DNA of 64,000 nucleotides from Rhodothermales bacterium (GTDB taxonomy: Bacteria; Bacteroidota; Rhodothermia; Rhodothermales; VXPQ01), in the NCBI GenBank assembly GCA_951812345.1, contig OX638295.1, positions 2,350,965-2,414,964 on the forward strand. The letters are read 5' to 3'. The notes below the pieces were generated by a model. The model had not been told where the DNA came from. It worked only from the letters and a program-made list of their open reading frames with translations, and searched no databases. Below are positions 54,309 to 63,257 of this stretch, one piece after another. Made by a program: the position numbers and the translations under genes. Position 1 is the stretch's first letter; each line of letters opens with the position of its first letter.

Positions 54309-56252
54309 ATGAACGGTACCCGGACCATGCCTTCGTTTCAGTTTCTGCGCTTCCGCATGGGAAGGCGCCTCTTCGCAGCGGCGCTGGCTGCGGCCCTCCT
54401 GTGGGTCGCCGGATGTACGCGTCCGTCCGTGCCGATCGCTCCTGTCGAAGAGTCCGCCACGCCGGTCGAAGCACGGCGCGGCATGGTCGTTTCCGCGAAG
54501 ATCGAGGCTTCCGAGGCCGGCGTCGAAGTGCTCCGGCAAAGCGGCAATGCGGTGGATGCAGCGGTGGCTACCGGGTTTGCGCTGGCGGTTACGTACCCTC
54601 CGGCGGGGAACCTCGGCGGCGGCGGCTTCATGGTGATCCGTTTTACGAACGACCGCAAAAACGGGGAAGAGGAATCAGGGAGCGAAGCGGGACATGGCCG
54701 GAGCGAAGCGGGACATGGCCGGAGCGAAGCGGGACATGGCCGGAGTGAAACGAGAAAAACAGGGAGCGGAGCGGGACAAACAGGGGATGAAACGAGACAA
54801 TCCCCCGCCCCGACAGTAACCACCATCGACTACCGCGAAAAGGCGCCTGCTGCGGCCCATCGGGACATGTATCTCGACGACGAGGGACAGGCCATGCCCC
54901 AACTCAGTCGGCTGGGATACCTTGCCTCGGGCGTGCCGGGTTCTCCGGCGGGACTGGTCATGGCGCACGAGCAATATGGCCGTCTCCCCCTGGCGGATGT
55001 GATGGCTCCGGCGATTCGCCTTGCGGAGGAAGGATTCCTGTTGAGCCGGCGGGATGCGGCGGGACTGAATGCGCAGCGCGACGCCTTTGCGCAGTTCGAA
55101 AGCACCGCGAAGTATTTCACGAAATCCGCCCCCGATGAACGCTATGAAGCGGGAGAACGCTTTGTGCAACAGGACCTTGCGGAGGTTCTCCGGCGAATCC
55201 GGGACCGGGGCCGGGCCGGATTCTACGAAGGCGAGACCGCCGAACTGATCGCCGCAGAGATGGCGCGCGGCGGCGGATGGATCACGATGGAAGACCTTGC
55301 CGCCTACGAGGCCGTGGAGCGCGCCCCGCTTTCGGGCACGTACCGGGGCTACCGGTTCCTTGCCATGGCGCCCCCGTCTTCCGGAGGCGTAGCCCTGGCC
55401 CAATTGCTCAACGCCGTGGAGCCATACGACATAACAGGCATGGGCCATCATACGGCATCCGCGGCCCACCTGATGGGCGAGGCAATGCGCCGTGCCTACG
55501 CCGACCGGGCGCAGTGGCTGGGCGATCCCGATTATTTCGAGGTTCCGGCAGCCGCACTTATCCGGAAGGAGTACATGCGGCAGCGCATGGCGGGGTTCGA
55601 CCCCAACCGGGCGGATTCCAGCGCAGCCGTGGCGTACGGGGACCCGCTTGCCTTCGAATCGTCCGAAACCACGCATTATTCCGTGGTAGACGTGGACGGA
55701 CAGGCCGTCAGCGTAACCACCACCATCAACGGCAGCTACGGATCGAAGGTGGTGGTGGACGGCGCCGGCTTCTTCATGAATAACGAAATGGACGATTTCT
55801 CCGCCAAGCCGGGAGCGCCCAACATGTTCGGGCTGCTCGGCTCGGAGGCCAACGCCATCGAACCGGGCAAGCGCATGTTATCGTCCATGACGCCCACCAT
55901 CGTGGAGGACCCATCCGGAGAACTGTTCATGGTGATTGGATCGCCTGGAGGAGGACGCATCATCACGACGGTATTCGAGGTGATGTTGAACGTCATCGAT
56001 CATGAAATGAACATCCAGGAGGCAGTGGCGGCGCCACGGATTCACCACCAGTGGCTGCCGGATGTGTTGTTCTACGAGGCTCAGGCGCTTTCCGAAGACG
56101 CCCGGCGCGGGCTGGAGCGCCGGGGCTGGACCCTGAATAACAACGGCGCGTGGGGACGAGCGGACGGCATCGTGGTGCGCCAGGACGCGGAAGGGGTGTT
56201 GTACCTGGGTGGGGCCGATCCGAGAGGAGACGATGCGGCGGCGGGGTATTGA
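54309..56252 (+). CDS. ggt: Gamma-glutamyltranspeptidase lipoprotein with repeat insertion
   Basis: 647 residues. A hydrophobic leader and lipobox (LLWVAGC) predict a lipid-anchored protein. The large-subunit start (RRGMVVSAKIEASEAGVEVL, NAVDAAVATGFALAVTYP, GNLGGGGFMV) is interrupted at about residues 123-165 by six 7-residue repeats (SEAGHGR three times, then diverged). The core resumes with TIDYREKAPAAAHRDMY. Autocleavage should occur before Thr454 (SSE/TTHYSVVD), as before the nucleophile Thr of E. coli GGT; later motifs are FMNNEMDDF and MTPTIVEDPSGELFMVIGSPGG. Cleaves gamma-glutamyl bonds of glutathione-like peptides in the periplasm. It lies 72 bp after the hydroxyproline genes. Confidence 0.93.
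   Translation: MNGTRTMPSFQFLRFRMGRRLFAAALAAALLWVAGCTRPSVPIAPVEESATPVEARRGMVVSAKIEASEAGVEVLRQSGNAVDAAVATGFALAVTYPPAGNLGGGGFMVIRFTNDRKNGEEESGSEAGHGRSEAGHGRSEAGHGRSETRKTGSGAGQTGDETRQSPAPTVTTIDYREKAPAAAHRDMYLDDEGQAMPQLSRLGYLASGVPGSPAGLVMAHEQYGRLPLADVMAPAIRLAEEGFLLSRRDAAGLNAQRDAFAQFESTAKYFTKSAPDERYEAGERFVQQDLAEVLRRIRDRGRAGFYEGETAELIAAEMARGGGWITMEDLAAYEAVERAPLSGTYRGYRFLAMAPPSSGGVALAQLLNAVEPYDITGMGHHTASAAHLMGEAMRRAYADRAQWLGDPDYFEVPAAALIRKEYMRQRMAGFDPNRADSSAAVAYGDPLAFESSETTHYSVVDVDGQAVSVTTTINGSYGSKVVVDGAGFFMNNEMDDFSAKPGAPNMFGLLGSEANAIEPGKRMLSSMTPTIVEDPSGELFMVIGSPGGGRIITTVFEVMLNVIDHEMNIQEAVAAPRIHHQWLPDVLFYEAQALSEDARRGLERRGWTLNNNGAWGRADGIVVRQDAEGVLYLGGADPRGDDAAAGY
54679..54804 (+). repeat. Six 21-bp tandem repeats inside ggt
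   Basis: Units begin at 54679, 54700, 54721, 54742, 54763 and 54784. The first three are identical, starting GGAGCGAAGCGGGACA and ending TGGCC; the last three are diverged. Since 21 is a multiple of 3 the ggt frame stays open. The unit is related to the intergenic sequence at 52111. Confidence 0.9.
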
Positions 56253-56680
56253 GGTGCGGCACGGAAGCCCCTGCGCGTGGCGGTACGGGCAGTAAAACGG
56301 ATCGCTACGGGCTACAGGACCTGGAAGGGTTTACTACGGATTATTCTTGCTTTATGATCGGATTATCCGGAAAAAGTTGATAATCGATCGTGTCAATTTC
56401 AATATTAAATCATGATATTGACATAAGCATTGTGTTATATCTGGCCAAGCAATACATAGAAGGTCCTTGAAAAAATGACCATGCGCTGCTCACTGAAGGC
56501 CACCACGCCTGCATTGACGACGTCAGCACTGCTGCCTGACACCCCCGCGGCTTGACAAGCACACCCCGACAACGTATCCTGCTAACACAAGCCACATCAT
56601 CAGGACGACATACCCCGACGCGACGATGCACTCATAGCACCACCCGGATTTTGCAAACCCTTTGCAACCAGAACGCTACG
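56253..56680. other. AT-rich intergenic region with a possible gene relic
   Basis: Positions ~56320-56470 are markedly AT-rich for this genome, with a TGTCAAT/ATTGACA inverted repeat (56391-56397 and 56417-56423). On the minus strand 56581-56435 is open for 48 codons bounded by stops, with no start codon, and reads as protein-like (SADVVNAGVVAFSEQR, FSRTFYVLLGQI). I do not recognise it; it may be a decayed gene. The rest shows nothing. Confidence 0.35.
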
Positions 56681-57226
56681 ATGAAAAGAAAAGCATTGCT
56701 AATTCTGACCCTTGGAGCGATTCTTTTTCTTGCACATCCCGCGCATGCGCAGTTCATCGGAGACCGCATGCGGATAACGACTGAAAACGGGGAAGAGCTC
56801 ATCGGGAGAATGAAGGAATACGATGCCGTTTCCCTGACCATCCTTACAGATTCGACAGAACAAAGTATAGCGTATGCCGATATGGTGCGGCTGCAAAGGA
56901 GTTTGGGCACCCGCTCGCGTTTTTTGAAAGGCGCCGCGATCGGCTTTGGCACTGGCACGGTTGCGGGATTTTTCGCAGCAAGTAGAATCGAGTATCCAGA
57001 GGACGATGCCGGCCTTGTCGCTGCTTCCTTAGCGATAGCGATACTTGCGCTTGGGACCGGAGGAGGCACCTTATTGGGCGCAATCGTCGGTGCGAAAATC
57101 AAGCGGGAAAGATGGGAACGTGTGGATATTCCCGGTCAGAGCACCGCGGCGGGCATGTCCATTACGCCAACGATCGGGGTCCACCCGGGCGGCGGTCTGG
57201 CCCTGGGCGCCCGGATATCGTTCTGA
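56681..57226 (+). CDS. Exported small protein with glycine-zipper-like membrane segments
   Basis: 181 residues from the ATG at 56681 (MKRKALLILTLGAILF), which begins a signal peptide ending AHAQ; the frame opens 43 codons earlier without export features. Residues ~24-75 are a beta-type domain (MRITTENGEELIGRMKEYDA, VSLTILTD), a pattern seen in proteins that respond to or bind small ligands. About 85-140 contain Gly/Ala-rich hydrophobic stretches (GAAIGFGTGTVAGFF; ALGTGGGTLLGAIVGAKI) like glycine zippers. The family was not recognised. It converges on the PQQ dehydrogenase gene, with 17 bp between stops. Confidence 0.75.
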   Translation: MKRKALLILTLGAILFLAHPAHAQFIGDRMRITTENGEELIGRMKEYDAVSLTILTDSTEQSIAYADMVRLQRSLGTRSRFLKGAAIGFGTGTVAGFFAASRIEYPEDDAGLVAASLAIAILALGTGGGTLLGAIVGAKIKRERWERVDIPGQSTAAGMSITPTIGVHPGGGLALGARISF

Positions 57227-57243
57227 GCCGAAACCCCAATCCC

Positions 57244-59937
57244 CTACTGTTCCGCCAAGATCCAGTCGATGAAGCAAACCGGAAAGGGTCTGCCCGGTTC
57301 GTCCGCCGAAAACACAAAATACAGGTCGGTCACACCGCTGGCTGCCTCAAGCATAACTTCATAGGTCTGCAGGCTGGTTTCGTTCGGTATCGGTACTTCG
57401 AACGTGCCGAGCATCTCTCCGTCCACGCCGCCAGCGCGCAGGTCCAGCCGCCCTCCCGTGGTTACCCCGGCCATGGTCCCGATCTGCGCGGTAAACGACC
57501 GGATACCGGTAAGATCGATGTCCCGGAAAACGAAGTACGCCCCGTCATTCCCTGCCAGGACATCTCCTGTGGCGCCCTCCCCGGACGCCTCCTCCGGTAT
57601 GGGAAACACCATAACCTCTTCGCCCTCGTCATAGTCTTCCGCCTGCAACTTCGGATGCCGCAGCGTTACGACACTCCGACCGGTGAGGCGAGGCATATCC
57701 AACGCCCCGCGATCGGTGTACGACGCCGCCAGGAAGTAGCGTCCTTCTTCCTCGTCCGCACTGTGCTTGTCGGTGACATACGCGCCCTGCAACGGCAGCG
57801 TCGCTCCCTGTACGGCTACGCTCTCCAGACCAAGAATGAAGTCCGCCATGCGGTTCGCTTCTTCGGCGGAAACCTGCGGCTGCGGCGCCATCGCCCGATC
57901 CCCCCAGACCCCCATACCTCCGTTAAGGATTTTATCCGTAAGATATTCGCGCGACGCATCGCTGTCCGGATACTTTTGGGCAATGGCCGCAAAGGACGGG
58001 CCTATGGACACATCTGTCTGCAGATGGCACGCCCCGCAGATATGCCGTTCGATGAGGGCCTGTCCGACAAGCCCCGAAGCACGCTCCAGCGCCGCCTGGT
58101 GCCCCTGCGCCTGAACCGTCAGATCGCTGCCCTGCGGCAGGTAGTCGATGGTAAAGGCAACCTCCTCGGCGGAAACCTCCCCGTCCTCCGGATCGGTAAC
58201 AACCACGTTATACTCGATGGCCCTGCCGTCCCGGAAAAACGTGCGGTTGCCGGAGAGTTCGAGGCGAACCTCCGGTATGTCGTTGCCCACGAGAATGTCG
58301 ATGGTTTCCGTGCCTGTTAAGCCCTCGCTATCGGTCGCCGTGAGCGTTACCGGGTAGGTCCCCGGCGCCTCAAAAGAGTAGACGGCCTCCTCGCCGGATA
58401 TTTCGTCCCCATCCCCCTCGCGGCGCCAGGACCAGGTCACGGGATCGCCGTCCGGATCGAACGAATCGGCCGCGGAAAGGGTCACGGTCAGCGGGGCTGC
58501 GCCGATGGGACGATCCGCCGATATACGCGCAATGGGGCCGCGGTTGTTGACCGCATACTCGATGCGGAACAGCCGGGCGTCCGGATTATGCCCGTACCAG
58601 GTCTGGCCGTATTCGAGCATGTAGAGCGCCCCGTCGGGGCCAAAGAGCATATCCATTGGGCGACTGAACTCGGTCGTCGGCATAAACCGCTCCATGTCCA
58701 CATAGTCTCCGTCCTCATTCATCGTGACGACATTGATCCAGTTACGCATCCACTCGTAGATAAACAGCTTCCCGTCGTAATAGCGCGGGAATTTGCGATC
58801 GGAATCGGCATAATCGTCATAATAATAGACAGGGCCTGCCATGGCGTTGCGTCCGCCATCCCCCACAACCGGAAATTCTTCAGATGCCTCGTAAGGATAC
58901 CAGATGAAGGCCGATTGCGCCGGCGGAAGTATCTCCGATCCCGTGTTATTGGGAGAGTCGTTTACGGGAGCGGCCGGATCGAAAGGCGCTCCCCCAACTT
59001 CCGCCTCGAAATCGTAATCGTGATAGGCCTTGTTATTTCCGACGAAATGCGGCCAGCCGAAGTTACCCGCCTGCCGCGCCTGATTCACTTCGTCATGCCC
59101 CATGGCGCCTCTCTCGGCGGATGGTCCCCCCGCGTCAGGTCCCACCTCTCCCCAGTACAGGTAGCCTGTCCGGTCGTCGATATCGATCCGGAAGGGGTTG
59201 CGATTCCCCATTATGTAAATCTCGGGCCGCCCCTTCGTTGGATCGTCCGCGAAGAGATTGCCTTCCGGAATGCGGTAGGATCCGTCGTCTTCCGGAGTAA
59301 TCCGCAATATCTTCCCGCGCAGGTCCATGGTATTGGCGGAGGATCCCTGTGCGTCCCAGGCCTTGCGGCCCTCGCGTTCGTCAATCGGGGCAGCGCCAGC
59401 TGAAGCAAACGGATTGGTGTTGTCCCCTATCGACACGAACAGATTGCCTTCGGGACCGAATTCCACAGAACCGCCTACGTGGCAGCACTCTTCGCGCTGA
59501 ACGGGGATTTCCAGCAAGACCCGCTCGGATTCCATGTCGAGTCGGGAATCTTCAAGCACGAAACGGGCCACCCGTATCACCGTCTCGTCCGGAGCGGAAT
59601 ACGCAAAATAGACCCAATGATTGTCTGCGTACTCGGGATCGAGGGCTACGCCGAGTAATCCTTCCTCAAAATCTATGGCCACATCCAGTTCGGCGATCGT
59701 CTCGGTCTGGCCCGTCTCCGGATCATGGATATTCACTTCGCCGCGCCGCTGGACGAACAGGATGCGCCCGTCGTCGAGCAGGTCCAGTTCCATGGGCTCG
59801 TAGAGCACTTCGTCAAGTACGACCTTCGTGAACCGTTCGGGGGCCGGCGGCTCGGACGAATCGCGGTTGCCGGAATCGGCGCATCCTGCGAGAAAAACGA
59901 TCCATGCCAGCGCCAATAGGGTTGTTCCGTTACGCAT
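57244..59937 (-). CDS. PQQ-type sugar dehydrogenase / PKD / cytochrome c fusion lipoprotein
   Basis: 897 residues; lipobox FLAGC at the N-terminus predicts lipid anchoring. Residues ~35-480 form a GDH/sorbosone-type beta-propeller (LYEPMELDLLDDGRILFVQR, GLLGVALDPEYADNHWVYF, VGGSVEFGPEGNLFVSIGD, RIDIDDRTGYLYWGEVGPD, PMDMLFGPDGALYMLEYG). A PKD domain covers about 490-565 (ADSFDPDGDPVTWSWRREG). A class I cytochrome c has CGACH near 635 with a likely Met ligand in GDRAMAPQP. The last ~130 residues form a beta-sandwich resembling carbohydrate-binding modules (YFVFRDIDLTGIRSFTAQIG). Electrons from sugar oxidation could pass directly to the attached haem. Substrate unknown. Confidence 0.9.
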   Translation of the reverse strand: MRNGTTLLALAWIVFLAGCADSGNRDSSEPPAPERFTKVVLDEVLYEPMELDLLDDGRILFVQRRGEVNIHDPETGQTETIAELDVAIDFEEGLLGVALDPEYADNHWVYFAYSAPDETVIRVARFVLEDSRLDMESERVLLEIPVQREECCHVGGSVEFGPEGNLFVSIGDNTNPFASAGAAPIDEREGRKAWDAQGSSANTMDLRGKILRITPEDDGSYRIPEGNLFADDPTKGRPEIYIMGNRNPFRIDIDDRTGYLYWGEVGPDAGGPSAERGAMGHDEVNQARQAGNFGWPHFVGNNKAYHDYDFEAEVGGAPFDPAAPVNDSPNNTGSEILPPAQSAFIWYPYEASEEFPVVGDGGRNAMAGPVYYYDDYADSDRKFPRYYDGKLFIYEWMRNWINVVTMNEDGDYVDMERFMPTTEFSRPMDMLFGPDGALYMLEYGQTWYGHNPDARLFRIEYAVNNRGPIARISADRPIGAAPLTVTLSAADSFDPDGDPVTWSWRREGDGDEISGEEAVYSFEAPGTYPVTLTATDSEGLTGTETIDILVGNDIPEVRLELSGNRTFFRDGRAIEYNVVVTDPEDGEVSAEEVAFTIDYLPQGSDLTVQAQGHQAALERASGLVGQALIERHICGACHLQTDVSIGPSFAAIAQKYPDSDASREYLTDKILNGGMGVWGDRAMAPQPQVSAEEANRMADFILGLESVAVQGATLPLQGAYVTDKHSADEEEGRYFLAASYTDRGALDMPRLTGRSVVTLRHPKLQAEDYDEGEEVMVFPIPEEASGEGATGDVLAGNDGAYFVFRDIDLTGIRSFTAQIGTMAGVTTGGRLDLRAGGVDGEMLGTFEVPIPNETSLQTYEVMLEAASGVTDLYFVFSADEPGRPFPVCFIDWILAEQ

Positions 59938-59962
59938 TACGCCAAAACCGGGATTTTGTGAA

Positions 59963-60018
59963 ATGAGTAGAAATGGTATAAAAAAGGTATAAAAAAGGTG
60001 TAGAAATGGTATAGAAAC
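59963..60018 (+). repeat. 11-bp A-tract tandem array 2
   Basis: Begins ATGAGTAGAAA like array 1. GGTATA (or GGTGTA) recurs at 59975, 59986, 59997 and 60008, exactly 11 bp apart and separated by A-runs. It lies between the divergent PQQ-dehydrogenase and symporter genes, about 190 bp before the symporter ATG. Expected to be curved DNA. Confidence 0.85.
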
Positions 60019-60210
60019 AGCACATAAAGACCAAAAAGCGCTTTATGCGCGCCGTTGTGCGGTTCGTATGCCGCCTTGGTGCAGCGACTTGCGCGCATAA
60101 GAATACGCACCGGACGCCTTCCGGTCAAGCATGCGCCCTGCCCCGACCCGTGCTATTAAGCGGTCCGTGTAGTAGATTCGTTGATCCCCGGAACACACTC
60201 GGCATCGCCC

Positions 60211-62037
60211 ATGCTCCTTGCCCCCATCGACTGGATTCTGATAGCAGGGTATTTCGCCCTCTCGTTCGGGATCGCCGTGTATTATTTCCGGCGGGCCGGA
60301 CAGAGCACCTCCGAATTCTTCCTGTCGGGACGGAATATGCCCTGGTGGCTGGCGGGCACCTCCATGGTGGCCACTACCTTCGCAGCGGATACCCCTCTGG
60401 CCGTCACCGAATTCGTGGCCCAGAACGGTATCGCCGGAAACTGGATCTGGTGGAATTTCGCCTTCGGCGGCATCCTGACCGTTTTCTTCTTCGCCCGCCT
60501 GTGGCGGCGCAGCGGCGTGCTCACGGACGTGGAATTCGTCGAGATGCGCTACGACGGCAAGGCCGCCGCCGTGCTGCGCGGCGTCAAGGCCATCTACTTC
60601 GGGCTCGTGCTCAACGGCATCATCATCGGGTGGGTGGCGCTGGCCATGGAAACCGTCATAGACATCCTGTTTCCCGGCCTGACCGTGTTTGGGAAGGAAT
60701 CCTTTCAGATTCTCGGCGCGGAGATCGGGGCGCCGCTCGTCGTGGTGGTCCTGCTCATGCTGCTGGTGGGCGTGTATTCGCTGCTTTCCGGCCTGTGGGG
60801 CGTCGTCGTGACCGATGCGTTCCAGTTCGTCATCGCCATCGTGGGAAGCATCATCCTCGCCGCATTCGTGCTGGATATGCCCGAAGTGGGCGGCATGACC
60901 GGGCTGATGGCCGCCCTGCCGGAATCGACCTTCCGCATGCTTCCCACCCTTGGAAACGTCGCCGAGGGTAGCGCCGTGCTGACGTTGACCGCCGCAAGCT
61001 TCTTCGCCTTTGTCGGCGTGCAGTGGTGGGCGAGCTGGTATCCGGGGGCCGAACCCGGAGGCGGGGGCTACATCGCCCAGCGCATGATGAGCGCAAAAAA
61101 CGAGAAGCATTCCCTGCTGGCCACGCTCTGGTTTACCGTCGCGCACTACTGCCTGCGCCCGTGGCCCTGGATCGTCGTGGCTCTTGCCGCCCTGGTGCTG
61201 TACCCGGGCCTGGACGACCCGCGCGAAGGGTTCGTACTGGCCATGCGGGACGTGTTGCCGCCGGGTTTGCTCGGTCTCATGATCGCCGCTTTTCTGGCCG
61301 CCTTCATGAGCACGCTTTCCACGCAAATGAACTGGGGCGCGTCGTATCTCGTGAACGACTTCTGGAAACGGTTCGTGAAGCCGAACGCCGACGAGAAGCA
61401 TTACGTCCTCGTATCCCGCGTGTTGACGTTCGTCCTGGCCGGCGCATCCGTCTTCATCACGGCGAACCTCGGTTCCATAAGCGAAGCCTGGGGGTTGCTC
61501 ATAACCGCTTCCGCCGGACTCGGGCTCGTCCTGATCCTGCGCTGGTACTGGTGGCGAGTCAATGCATGGAGCGAACTGGCCGCTACGCTGTCGCCCGTTC
61601 TGCTGCTCGTGCTTGCCCTGATCTTCGGGGCGTTCGGCGTCCGGATACCCGGCCTGCAAGCCGAATTTCCCAATGATCTTTTCGCGGTCACCGCATTCAC
61701 CACCGTGGTATGGGTTACGGCCACATTCCTCACCCGGCCCACGCGAAACGAAGTGCTGGATCGTTTCTACCGCAGGATTCACCCCGGCGGACCCGGATGG
61801 AAGCGCATCGCCGAACGCAATACGGACGTGCGCCAGGATACGGGCATGGTGCGGCTCGCAGGAGATTGCGCGGCCGGGATCGTCCTGGTCTACAGCGCCC
61901 TGTTCGGCGTGGGGCACCTGCTGATGGGCAACACCGGCTGGATGCTGCTTTGTTTGTGCGGGATTGTTGCCGCAGGCGCCTTTCTTTGGAGAAGCCTCAG
62001 CCGCCTTGACTCGTCCGCTGCTGCACAGGACGCCTGA
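60211..62037 (+). CDS. Sodium:solute symporter (SSS family)
   Basis: 608 residues from the ATG at 60211 (MLLAPIDWILIAGYFALSFG); an in-frame TTG 30 bp upstream is less likely. About 13-14 membrane segments of the LeuT-like SSS family. The conserved SEFFLSGRNMPWWLAGTSMV and TTFAADTPLAVTEF early motifs, and AFLAAFMSTLSTQMNWGASY in the middle, fit the Na+-coupled sugar/vitamin branch. Imports a small solute with Na+. Upstream lies the A-tract array; the next gene (glycosyltransferase) follows by 27 bp and may be co-transcribed. Confidence 0.92.
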   Translation: MLLAPIDWILIAGYFALSFGIAVYYFRRAGQSTSEFFLSGRNMPWWLAGTSMVATTFAADTPLAVTEFVAQNGIAGNWIWWNFAFGGILTVFFFARLWRRSGVLTDVEFVEMRYDGKAAAVLRGVKAIYFGLVLNGIIIGWVALAMETVIDILFPGLTVFGKESFQILGAEIGAPLVVVVLLMLLVGVYSLLSGLWGVVVTDAFQFVIAIVGSIILAAFVLDMPEVGGMTGLMAALPESTFRMLPTLGNVAEGSAVLTLTAASFFAFVGVQWWASWYPGAEPGGGGYIAQRMMSAKNEKHSLLATLWFTVAHYCLRPWPWIVVALAALVLYPGLDDPREGFVLAMRDVLPPGLLGLMIAAFLAAFMSTLSTQMNWGASYLVNDFWKRFVKPNADEKHYVLVSRVLTFVLAGASVFITANLGSISEAWGLLITASAGLGLVLILRWYWWRVNAWSELAATLSPVLLLVLALIFGAFGVRIPGLQAEFPNDLFAVTAFTTVVWVTATFLTRPTRNEVLDRFYRRIHPGGPGWKRIAERNTDVRQDTGMVRLAGDCAAGIVLVYSALFGVGHLLMGNTGWMLLCLCGIVAAGAFLWRSLSRLDSSAAAQDA

Positions 62038-62064
62038 TCGTTTCGTTCATTCCGCCGCCCGGCC

Positions 62065-63255
62065 ATGCGCCTGCTTGTCATCGTCAATGTGTTCGAACCG
62101 GACCTCGGGGGCGGCGTGCTCTTCAGCGACCTGTGCTACGGGCTGGCCGAGCGCGGTTTCGAGGTGACCGTACGGTGCGCCTCGTCCTACTATCCCGAAT
62201 GGCGCGACAAATCGGGCGAGAACGGCCTGCGCATCCGGTCCGAAACGCGGCGCGGCGTACGCATCGAGCGGTTCGGGCTGTACATTCCCCGGAACCCGCA
62301 GGCGCTCCACGAACGGCTTATCTACGAAGGCTCTTTTTGCGCCTCCCTCATGCGGCGCCTTCCCCGGCGCGGCGACTACGACGCCATGATGGTCTTCTGT
62401 CCGTTGCTGGGCGCGGTAGCCTACGCCGCCGCATGCCGCCGAAAAACCGGCCTGCCCCTGTGGCTGAACGTCCAGGATCTGCCTGCCGAAGCCGCGCAGG
62501 CCGGAGGCATCGGGAAAGGAGGCTGGATGGTTCGCGTACAGGATGCGCTTTTCAACAAGGCCGACATGTGGAGCACGATTTCCCCGACCATGGTCGAGCG
62601 GCTGGAACCCCGGCGGCGGCGCGACCAACCCCTCCTCTATCTGCCGAACTGGTTGCATGAATCGCTGGCCACGTACCTGGAGGCAGCGCCGCAAACGCAA
62701 GGTCCCGGCGCCCCTGCGCGGCTCCTGTATTCCGGGAATCTGGGCACGAAACAGAACCTGCTCGAACTGTGCCGCATCCTGCACCGCAGCGACGCCCCGT
62801 TCGCGTTTCGGATACAGGCGGAGGGTAGCGGCGCCGGCGCGCTGCGGAAATGGGCGGAGGAAACCGGCGACGAACGGTTCGACGTACGGGGCCTGTCGGA
62901 CGAAAAGGAACTGGCCCGGGCGCTCCGCGAAGCGGATTTCGTGGTGATCCCGGAACGCTCGGGCGCCGGGGGCTCTTTTCTCCCTTCCAAACTGATTCCC
63001 GCGCTTGCGGCAGGAACGCCGGTCCTCGCTGTGTGCGACGCGGACAGCCCGCTGGGGACGGAAATGGCGGCGCACCGGCCCGGCCCCCGGTTCACATGGC
63101 CGGAAGCGGCAAACCTGCCGGCCCTGCTCGCAGCCGTGGACCGGAACGAGTATGCTGCGTGGGAGGCGAACGCCGCAAGGCGGGCGGCGTTTTACGACCG
63201 CGACAGGGTCCTGGACCGGTATGCGGAGGAACTCCGGCGGATGGGCGGGGGCTGA
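62065..63255 (+). CDS. Glycosyltransferase family 4 protein
   Basis: 396 residues with the GT-B fold. N-domain: MRLLVIVNVFEPDLGGGVLF, LCYGLAERGFEVTVRC, LPLWLNVQDLPAEAAQAGG, MWSTISPTMVERL. C-domain: RLLYSGNLGTKQNLLELC, DVRGLSDEKELARALREADF, VVIPERSGAGGSFLPSKLIP, including the family's E/S-x-x-P-x-K-type nucleotide-sugar region. Similar to WbuB/WcaI-type enzymes for surface polysaccharides. Not surrounded by other polysaccharide genes. It could be transcribed with the symporter; the acceptor is unknown. Confidence 0.88.
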   Translation: MRLLVIVNVFEPDLGGGVLFSDLCYGLAERGFEVTVRCASSYYPEWRDKSGENGLRIRSETRRGVRIERFGLYIPRNPQALHERLIYEGSFCASLMRRLPRRGDYDAMMVFCPLLGAVAYAAACRRKTGLPLWLNVQDLPAEAAQAGGIGKGGWMVRVQDALFNKADMWSTISPTMVERLEPRRRRDQPLLYLPNWLHESLATYLEAAPQTQGPGAPARLLYSGNLGTKQNLLELCRILHRSDAPFAFRIQAEGSGAGALRKWAEETGDERFDVRGLSDEKELARALREADFVVIPERSGAGGSFLPSKLIPALAAGTPVLAVCDADSPLGTEMAAHRPGPRFTWPEAANLPALLAAVDRNEYAAWEANAARRAAFYDRDRVLDRYAEELRRMGGG

Positions 63256-63257
63256 GC

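Noticed and set aside
54679..54804. Tandem identical units resembling a small CRISPR-like array
   Set aside because: Units abut without spacers, stay in the ggt frame and no cas genes are present.
56391..56423. TGTCAAT/ATTGACA inverted repeat in the AT-rich gap
   Set aside because: Short arms in an AT-rich stretch where such pairs are expected by chance; no gene start is close enough to suggest an operator.
60043..61917. A 624-codon minus-strand open frame
   Set aside because: Antisense to the sodium:solute symporter; the composition (Gln/His/Glu/Gly-rich) is that of a reversed hydrophobic gene.
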